Assembly (NCBI GenBank): GCA_002391075.1
Contig: DGRN01000005.1
Span: 1 to 26,283 of the forward strand
DNA: 26,283 nt
Source of the DNA: Candidatus Saccharibacteria bacterium UBA4387
GTDB taxonomy: Bacteria; Patescibacteriota; Saccharimonadia; Saccharimonadales; Saccharimonadaceae
Direction of reading: 5' to 3'
Shown: in pieces, positions 21,058-26,283 of the stretch
Layout: each line of letters starts with the position of its first letter
Numbering within the stretch: the stretch's first letter is position 1
Position numbers and translations under genes: made by a program
Notes under the pieces: model-generated
Databases searched by the model: none
Told to the model about the DNA's origin: nothing
What the model saw: only the letters and a program-made list of their open reading frames with translations

Positions 21058-22284
21058 GAATTAGAGTTAATGAATGATGAAAATGGTGGGCAGTTAAGCA
21101 GTGCGATGCGGCAACAAAAGACCGCGTCGGAATTGGCTCGCCAAAGATTGATGGAAACTTATGAAGCGCAGGCGCCGCAGAATTATCGTGCGCCGAGTGC
21201 AGATTCGCCGGCTCCGCAGGTACAGGCGGCTGATTGGAAGAAATATCACTCGGCCTGGCAGGATTATTACCAAAAGTATTATGGCGAATATTATGGCAGA
21301 GCGGCGCGCGACTATGTGATGCGCGAAAAGATGAAGATGGAGCGCGAGCATGCCGACAGGATGCGCAAGTTGCAGGAAGAGGGGCTGTCGACAGTAAGGA
21401 TTAGTCGGGATGAGGCGACGGGGCGCGATGTCGTGATGTCGGTTGGCGGCGACGACGAAGAAGAATCGAAAAAGGTTCAAGATAGTTTTCGCGAACGGAT
21501 TCGGAAAAAGACGCAAAAAAATGCGCATCGGATTCGCCATTCGAAACATTTTGTGCCGCTTTTGTCTGGTTTTGTGGTTTTGGTGCTCGGTTTGTTGCTG
21601 CAGTATAATCAGTTGATTGTGGCGAATGTGGTGGCCTATATGTCGCCGAATAACACCGAGGTGAATGAGATTACGGAAATTGATCCGACGGTGACGGCGG
21701 CTGTGCATGAGACGCCGACCTTGATTATCCCGAAGATTAATGTAGAGGTGCCGATTACTTTTGGTTCGCAGACGGATGTGAGGTCGATGAATTTGGCGAT
21801 GGCGAATGGCGTGGCGAATTTTTCGATTCCTGGCGCGTCGGCGAAACCTGGCGAAATTGGAAATTTTGTGGTTTCGGGGCACTCGGCGGGAAATGTTTAC
21901 GAGGCGTCGGATTATAAGTTTATCTTTTCTGGATTAACGCGCATGGCGGAGGGGGATTTAATTTATGTGGATTACAATGGTACTCGCTATACTTATCGTG
22001 TAACTAGCACGCGTGAGGTAATACCGACAAATGTGCAATCTTTGATTGATATCGTGAATGAGAATCCGGGGAAGCCGATGATTACATTAATTACGTGCAC
22101 GCCACTTGGTTCCTCGAAGTATCGTTTGCTGGTAGCTGGAGAACAAATTTATCCAGACTACACTGGCGCGGTTGTTGATAATAGTGGCGCCGAGGCAGAG
22201 CAGGCGACAGAGTCGACAATGCCGTCAAATCACGGTACGCCGCTTGAACAATTTTGGAATTGGCTTATCGGAAACGGTGAGTAA
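21052..22284 (+). CDS. Sortase with long cytoplasmic N-terminal extension
   Basis: Cysteine transpeptidase joining sorting-signal proteins to the envelope. The C-terminal sortase domain (about residues 222-365) has the catalytic set: VVSGHS (H277), TLITCTP (C349) and SSKYRLLVAGE (R358), closest in look to class D/E. A membrane helix lies at about 168-193. The first ~165 residues are cytoplasmic, helical and charged, with an unusual Tyr-rich stretch (DYYQKYYGEYYG), far longer than a normal sortase N-terminus. About 45 further residues follow the catalytic domain. The first ATG is supported by the -10 box 8 nt upstream. Stop codons of this gene and the convergent PEGA gene are 2 nt apart. No LPxTG-type substrate is adjacent; the protein at 1-870 has NPSTFDAG. 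Confidence 0.92.
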   Translation: MLELELMNDENGGQLSSAMRQQKTASELARQRLMETYEAQAPQNYRAPSADSPAPQVQAADWKKYHSAWQDYYQKYYGEYYGRAARDYVMREKMKMEREHADRMRKLQEEGLSTVRISRDEATGRDVVMSVGGDDEEESKKVQDSFRERIRKKTQKNAHRIRHSKHFVPLLSGFVVLVLGLLLQYNQLIVANVVAYMSPNNTEVNEITEIDPTVTAAVHETPTLIIPKINVEVPITFGSQTDVRSMNLAMANGVANFSIPGASAKPGEIGNFVVSGHSAGNVYEASDYKFIFSGLTRMAEGDLIYVDYNGTRYTYRVTSTREVIPTNVQSLIDIVNENPGKPMITLITCTPLGSSKYRLLVAGEQIYPDYTGAVVDNSGAEAEQATESTMPSNHGTPLEQFWNWLIGNGE

Positions 22285-22286
22285 AA

Positions 22287-23825
22287 TTATAAAGATAATC
22301 TTTTTAGGGTGTATACAGTTTTTGGGGTAGCTTCGATTTCGGCTTCGTTGCTAATTTCGGCTGCCTGTTCGGCTTCTGTGTTGGTTTCGGTGATATCTTG
22401 TTCGGCGATGGTGAAGTAGTAGAGCCATTTGTTGTTTTTGGAAATGACAACGGGGAGATCGTTGTCGATGTCATTGATGATTTCGCGGCGGTTCTGGCCA
22501 TCAAAATCGCGGATGACGACCTTATTATTATTTCGCTGCCAGATAATAAAGTTATCCAGCCAGTTGATGGACGAAATATTTGTGTTCGCCTTGAAGGTGA
22601 AATTTTGATCGTTCACGATGTCGTAGCTATAATATTGATCGCTGCCGGCGAAGGAGATGATGCGTTGAAGCGGGTTGGCAGAAATGGTCTGTGGCTTGAA
22701 GTCGAGCACGCTAGTGTGAATAGATTTTAGGCTGTTGGTCTTTTTGTCGGCGGAAGGGTATTTGCCACTGAGTAATTCGACGTTCTTGTCGGCGTAGTAG
22801 GCGAGCCATTCGGCGTCCCAGTATGTGCCCATTATGAAATCGGCATTCGCGTCAGCGAGGCCTAGTTTCTTGACGGTGGTGGAATCTAGCTCGCCATCTT
22901 TGTAGATGTAGAGAGTGCGCTCAGAGATGTTGGGGTCGGTTTCGCGCGCTGCTAGTTTTGTATAGGCCACGATGTCTTTGTTGTTTGCGATTTTTTCGAC
23001 GGATTCGGTTATAAGGTTAGGGCTCGGGATGGTAGCCGAGATGTCTATTGAATACAATTTTTGTTCATTGTCGAGTAGCCAGAATTTGCTGGCGGAGTCA
23101 TTGGCGATGAGGGCTTTAGTGATGTTTAGTCCAGAGATTTCGCTAATATTGCGACTTTTGTCTGGGTTGTCGATGTTCAGGATAAACCAGGCAGTCGTGG
23201 CGTCGTCTTTGTGCCAGCGCAAAAGGGCGTGAGTCGAATTAGTGTTCCAGCTGTCGATGGAGATATTTGCGGTTTGGGTGCTCTCTGGGTCGATGCCGAG
23301 AAGTTCTGGTAAATCGATTTTGGTGGTTTTGGCTTTTTCGTTTTGGAGATCAATGATGGACAGTGAGGATGAGTTTTGTTCGGCCGCGATTATTGTGGTG
23401 CGGCTGGGGTCGAGGCTGGCCATGCGGAATTCTCCAAAATTTTGAACTTCTTCTGGAGTTTTTTCGAGTGGGAAAAGGCGGACCCATTCGATGTTGGTGA
23501 GTAGGCCCGAAAACACAGTTGCGGTCGAGTGCCAGGTGTCGTAACCGCTTTTGCTGATGACGAAATCGTGGTTTCCTGGTGAGAGCATTTTGCCGATTTT
23601 GGTGCGACTGAGCTGAGTTTCGCCGTCGATTTTGACGTTGGCGCCCCGTGGCGTGCTATCGATTTGGATTAGGCCGGATTGCTGAATGTTTCCGTCGTGT
23701 GAAATAGAGTAGCCCTGCGCGATTAAAATTAGAACAAATACAATTACTAAAACAGAGACTGTCATAAAAGCATTCGTCAAAATGATGCGAATGTTTTGGA
23801 TTTTTTTACTCTTTTTTCTGTCCAT
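22287..23825 (-). CDS. PEGA-domain, propeller-like membrane-anchored protein
   Basis: 512 aa. A basic N-terminus and one membrane helix (about 13-37) anchor it, with the rest outside. Residues about 50-100 are a PEGA domain (GLIQIDSTPRGANVKIDG ... LSPGNHDFVISKSGYDTW), a surface-layer type module. The following ~370 residues are repeated beta-type units resembling a WD/TolB-like propeller, and the C-terminal stretch is Glu/Ala-rich. It is probably an envelope or surface scaffold. The - strand TATAAT at 23841-23836 leaves 10 nt to the ATG, near-leaderless. It is convergent with the sortase gene. Confidence 0.85.
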   Translation of the reverse strand: MDRKKSKKIQNIRIILTNAFMTVSVLVIVFVLILIAQGYSISHDGNIQQSGLIQIDSTPRGANVKIDGETQLSRTKIGKMLSPGNHDFVISKSGYDTWHSTATVFSGLLTNIEWVRLFPLEKTPEEVQNFGEFRMASLDPSRTTIIAAEQNSSSLSIIDLQNEKAKTTKIDLPELLGIDPESTQTANISIDSWNTNSTHALLRWHKDDATTAWFILNIDNPDKSRNISEISGLNITKALIANDSASKFWLLDNEQKLYSIDISATIPSPNLITESVEKIANNKDIVAYTKLAARETDPNISERTLYIYKDGELDSTTVKKLGLADANADFIMGTYWDAEWLAYYADKNVELLSGKYPSADKKTNSLKSIHTSVLDFKPQTISANPLQRIISFAGSDQYYSYDIVNDQNFTFKANTNISSINWLDNFIIWQRNNNKVVIRDFDGQNRREIINDIDNDLPVVISKNNKWLYYFTIAEQDITETNTEAEQAAEISNEAEIEATPKTVYTLKRLSL

Positions 23826-23835
23826 GAATAATATT

Positions 23836-23841
23836 ATTATA
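23836..23841 (-). promoter_or_regulatory. -10 box of the PEGA gene, near-leaderless
   Basis: TATAAT on the - strand ends 10 nt before ATG 23825-23823; no Shine-Dalgarno. Confidence 0.6.
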
Positions 23842-23958
23842 GCATTTATTGGGTTATGTTTAAAAAATGAGTGCAGCGTGAATCAAAAATTATTTCAAGT
23901 ATTGAAAAGTCGCCGCTAATGTTTTAATATAGCTTTAGCAGTATTAAGTGAGGGATAA

Positions 23959-24972
23959 ATGGACGGAGTAAATAGGAGTTCGCGAAAGAGTATTACGGTT
24001 AGCCATGCTAGTTCCGTAGATCATAAGCGAGTACAGAAATCCGCCACGTTAAACAGAAAATTTGTCAAAAAGCCGGTTGGGAGTCCGAAGGTGTCTAATG
24101 TTTCAGTGAAGCGGAAGATTTCGGTCGCAAATGGCAGAGCTGATGTTGTGGCTAATCGGGCTGGCGGAAGAATTTTAACAAAAACGAATAGCGTGAGATT
24201 GCAGCCGGTTGCGATAAAAAGCGTGGCGACAACGGCGCAGGTGAAAACGCAGGCGAAGAGCGGTACGGCTGGAGTCGTTTCGCGCATCGTGGATAAACGC
24301 AAGGCTGGAGGTATCGCACAGAAGGAAGTGCTGGTTCAGCCGGAAGTTGTGAAGGTGGCTCGTGCCCGGATGATGGCGCGTGAAGCTGAGGCGCCGAAGG
24401 AAATGACTGCGCGCGAAATTAAGGATAGGGCGATTCAGCAAGCATTAAAGAAGATGGCGAAGGTTGAGGCCGGCGCGGATTTTGACGAGGTGCAGCCGCA
24501 AAAACGTCATTTTTGGCAGAAGAAAAGCTTTGCTGTCGCGACAGCGATGTCTTTGGTGTTGATTGCCTTGTTGGGGTACATTACGTATTTGAATTTGCCG
24601 GATTTGTCGGCGCGAGTGGCGGCCATGCAGAGTGGCATAGAAAAAGTTTACCCGGGTTTTGTGCCAAATAGTTATAGGCTTGACGGGCTAGTGAAAGAGG
24701 ATGCAGGCAGGATTACTATGGCTTTCCGTAATGACGAGGGCAAGAGCTTCACTTTGCACGAGGAGAAATCTAGCTGGGATTCGAATGCGGTCTTGACGAA
24801 TTACGTGAAGAAAGAGTGGGATGACTATTCGATTACGAAGGGGCAGGGCTTGACGATTTATGTGAGCGGTTCGAATGCGGCTTGGGTGAATGGCGGCGTG
24901 TTCTACGTGATTAATGATCTGAATGGCGATTTGTCGGGCGAGGATTTGCACGATATCGCGGTAAGCTTGTAA
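23959..24972 (+). CDS. Membrane-anchored protein with basic cytoplasmic region and DUF4367-like outer domain
   Basis: 337 aa. Residues 1-~188 are strongly basic, Ala/Val/Lys/Arg-rich and probably disordered and cytoplasmic, perhaps binding nucleic acid or the membrane. One membrane helix lies at about 190-211. The outer ~125 residues (PNSYRLDGLVKE..., ITMAFRND, LTIYVSGSNAAWVNGGVFYVI, ending LSGEDLHDIAVSL) resemble DUF4367-type domains, with moderate certainty. GAGGG lies 4 nt before ATG 23959. Own terminator. Divergent from the PEGA gene. Confidence 0.75.
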   Translation: MDGVNRSSRKSITVSHASSVDHKRVQKSATLNRKFVKKPVGSPKVSNVSVKRKISVANGRADVVANRAGGRILTKTNSVRLQPVAIKSVATTAQVKTQAKSGTAGVVSRIVDKRKAGGIAQKEVLVQPEVVKVARARMMAREAEAPKEMTAREIKDRAIQQALKKMAKVEAGADFDEVQPQKRHFWQKKSFAVATAMSLVLIALLGYITYLNLPDLSARVAAMQSGIEKVYPGFVPNSYRLDGLVKEDAGRITMAFRNDEGKSFTLHEEKSSWDSNAVLTNYVKKEWDDYSITKGQGLTIYVSGSNAAWVNGGVFYVINDLNGDLSGEDLHDIAVSL

Positions 24973-24975
24973 AGG

Positions 24976-25002
24976 AAAAACTCTGCGAAAGCGGAGTTTT
25001 TT
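24976..25002 (+). terminator. Terminator of the 23959 gene
   Basis: CTCTGC (24981-24986) pairs with GCGGAG (24991-24996) around a GAAA loop, with A5 before and T6 after. Confidence 0.9.
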
Positions 25003-25017
25003 GTCGGGCGAAAATGC

Positions 25018-25023
25018 TATACT
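25018..25023 (+). promoter_or_regulatory. Probable -10 box of pgi
   Basis: TATACT lies 20 nt before ATG 25044, and AAGGAGG lies between them (25033-25039). This is a short but normal leader. Confidence 0.5.
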
Positions 25024-25043
25024 GAATGTATTAAGGAGGTGTG

Positions 25044-26283
25044 ATGATTGATTTTAAATTTGAGCTAACTAAAGATATCGATGGCGGAAATTATGCCGAA
25101 TTGGTGAATGTGGCGCATGCTTCGGTTGCGCGGATTGAAGAGGACGCTTTTGGTGGATGGGTGAATCTGCCAGAGGCGTACGATCGTAATGAATTTAAGC
25201 GGATTCATGCGGCTGCACAAAAAATTAATTCAGACTCGGATTATTTGGTTTGCATTGGCATTGGCGGTAGCTATCTGGGGCATCGTGCGGTGATTGAGGC
25301 GCTTGGTGGCGAGCGGGGGCGCACGAAAATTATTTATGCAGGCAATTCTTTGAGCTCATACGCGTTGAAGCGAGCGTTGGCGGAGCTTGGTGATGCGGAT
25401 TTTTCGATTAACGTCATTTCTAAGTCTGGAACAACTACGGAGCCGGCAGTGGCTTTTCGCGTGTTCAAGGAGAAATTGATTGAGAAATATGGCGCAGAGG
25501 AGGCTGCAAAACGCATTTATGCCACGACGGACGCGAATAAGGGTGCTTTGCACGATGAAGCGGTGACGAACGGCTATGAAAGCTTTGTGGTGCCAGATAA
25601 TATTGGTGGGCGATATTCGGTCTTGACGGCGGTAGGCTTGTTGCCGATTGCGGCGGCAGGTATAGATATTGCGGCTTTGATGGATGGCGCAGCAGAGGAG
25701 CGAGCGGCTTTGATTTCGGACGGTGGTGCGGCGGCTGAGTATGCGGCGGTGCGAAACGTGCTGCTCTCGCAGGGGCGCGACATTGAGATTTTGGCGAATT
25801 TTGAGCCGAGCTTTAGCTATTTCAACGAGTGGTGGAAGCAGTTGTTTGGTGAGAGTGAAGGCAAGGAGGGGAAGGGGATTTTTCCGGCCAGCGTGATTGA
25901 TTCGACGGATTTGCACTCGATGGGGCAATATTTGCAAGAAGGCCGCAGGGCGCTATTTGAGACTTTTGTCGAGGTTGCGGCGGACGAGACTGGCGCTGTG
26001 GTGCCGAAATTTGGTGAGAATTTAGATGGTTTAGCTTATCTGGAAGGGAAAGAGTTGGACTGGATTAATAAGATGGCGATGGCGGCGACGCGCGATGCGC
26101 ATTTGGCGGGCGGATTGCCGGTTTTGCGCGTTACGATGCCGGCGATTGATGAGCGCTCGATGGGGGCTTTGATTTACTTTTTCGAGATGAGCTGTGCGCT
26201 GAGCGGCGTTTTGTTGGGCGTGAATCCGTTCAATCAGCCTGGCGTGGAAGCATACAAGACGCGAATGTTTGAGCTGCTTGGCA
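25044..26283 (+). CDS. pgi: Glucose-6-phosphate isomerase, partial (3' end beyond window)
   Basis: Interconverts glucose-6-phosphate and fructose-6-phosphate in glycolysis. The frame is open for 413 codons to the window edge. It shows CIGIGGSYLGH (sugar-phosphate SIS fold), VISKSGTTTEP, the first family signature at DNIGGRYSVLTAVG, DLHSMGQYLQ, and the second signature region GVNPFNQPGVEAYK near the edge. The length so far agrees with the ~440-450-aa Gram-positive-type enzyme, so little is missing. ATG 25044 is 4 nt after AAGGAGG; GTG 25041 is a less likely alternative. Confidence 0.96.
   Translation, partial: MIDFKFELTKDIDGGNYAELVNVAHASVARIEEDAFGGWVNLPEAYDRNEFKRIHAAAQKINSDSDYLVCIGIGGSYLGHRAVIEALGGERGRTKIIYAGNSLSSYALKRALAELGDADFSINVISKSGTTTEPAVAFRVFKEKLIEKYGAEEAAKRIYATTDANKGALHDEAVTNGYESFVVPDNIGGRYSVLTAVGLLPIAAAGIDIAALMDGAAEERAALISDGGAAAEYAAVRNVLLSQGRDIEILANFEPSFSYFNEWWKQLFGESEGKEGKGIFPASVIDSTDLHSMGQYLQEGRRALFETFVEVAADETGAVVPKFGENLDGLAYLEGKELDWINKMAMAATRDAHLAGGLPVLRVTMPAIDERSMGALIYFFEMSCALSGVLLGVNPFNQPGVEAYKTRMFELLG

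Noticed and set aside
1..26283. UGA recoding (Gly or Trp) as in SR1/Gracilibacteria
   Set aside because: No gene needs read-through of TGA to reach full family length; glyQS, rel, xth and pgi are intact with the standard code.
1..26283. CRISPR arrays, insertion sequences, phage genes
   Set aside because: No regularly spaced repeats, transposase-like proteins or phage structural genes were seen.

Overview
The window looks like a chromosomal stretch of a small-genome bacterium of the Patescibacteria/CPR type, most consistent with Candidatus Saccharibacteria (TM7). This assignment is inference from gene content and style: compact genes, a short Rel protein, a sortase and many membrane-anchored surface proteins of unknown function, and many promoters whose TATAAT box lies 6-10 nt before the start codon. 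No 16S rRNA or ribosomal protein gene is present to prove it. The ordinary code is in use: no gene is broken by in-frame UGA. All 20 complete genes nevertheless end in TAA (10) or TAG (10), and none in TGA.

Layout. 1-870 (-): 5'-complete part of a secreted, probably C-terminally anchored protein. 994-2319 (+): glycyl-tRNA synthetase. 2320-2772: gene-free convergent spacer with a 17-bp tandem repeat and four similar GTAA...TTAC dyads. 2773-4266 (-): Rel/SpoT-type (p)ppGpp enzyme without a C-terminal ACT domain. 4363-4920 (-): small membrane protein. 5126-5821 (+): orphan gene A. 5887-6786 (-): SPFH/band-7 protein. 6833-7600 (-): HAD phosphatase. 7726-8211 (+): small membrane protein. 8289-8364 (-): tRNA-Thr(GGU). 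8560-9027 (+): orphan gene B. 9101-9895 (+): exonuclease III. 9951-10502 (-): orphan gene C. 10641-11453 (+): protein resembling NAD(P)HX dehydratase but lacking the usual catalytic motif. 11523-12260 (+): membrane protein with a long acidic tail. 12273-13706 (+): polytopic membrane protein. 13763-16378 (+): 871-aa protein with five LOTUS-like repeats and a HEPN-like C-terminus.

From 16.4 kb onward the genes are mostly cell-surface functions: a secreted, membrane-anchored protein (16427-17728), two adjacent membrane-tethered HExxH metalloprotease-like proteins (17725-20596, -), a structured spacer with a split copy of the tRNA-Leu T arm and 3' end, tRNA-Leu(CAA), a sortase (21052-22284), a PEGA/propeller-like protein (22287-23825, -), a protein with a DUF4367-like extracellular domain (23959-24972) and the start of glucose-6-phosphate isomerase (25044 to the edge).

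The + strand is G-rich in nearly all genes whatever their orientation, which suggests it is the leading strand throughout. Gene A, the 7726 gene and gene B lack this skew and may be more recent arrivals. A and B also share consensus promoters and a related hairpin-containing 5' leader. The strongest candidates for something undescribed are the LOTUS-like/HEPN protein, the split tRNA-Leu element, the shared A/B leader and the dyad cluster at 2.4-2.7 kb.
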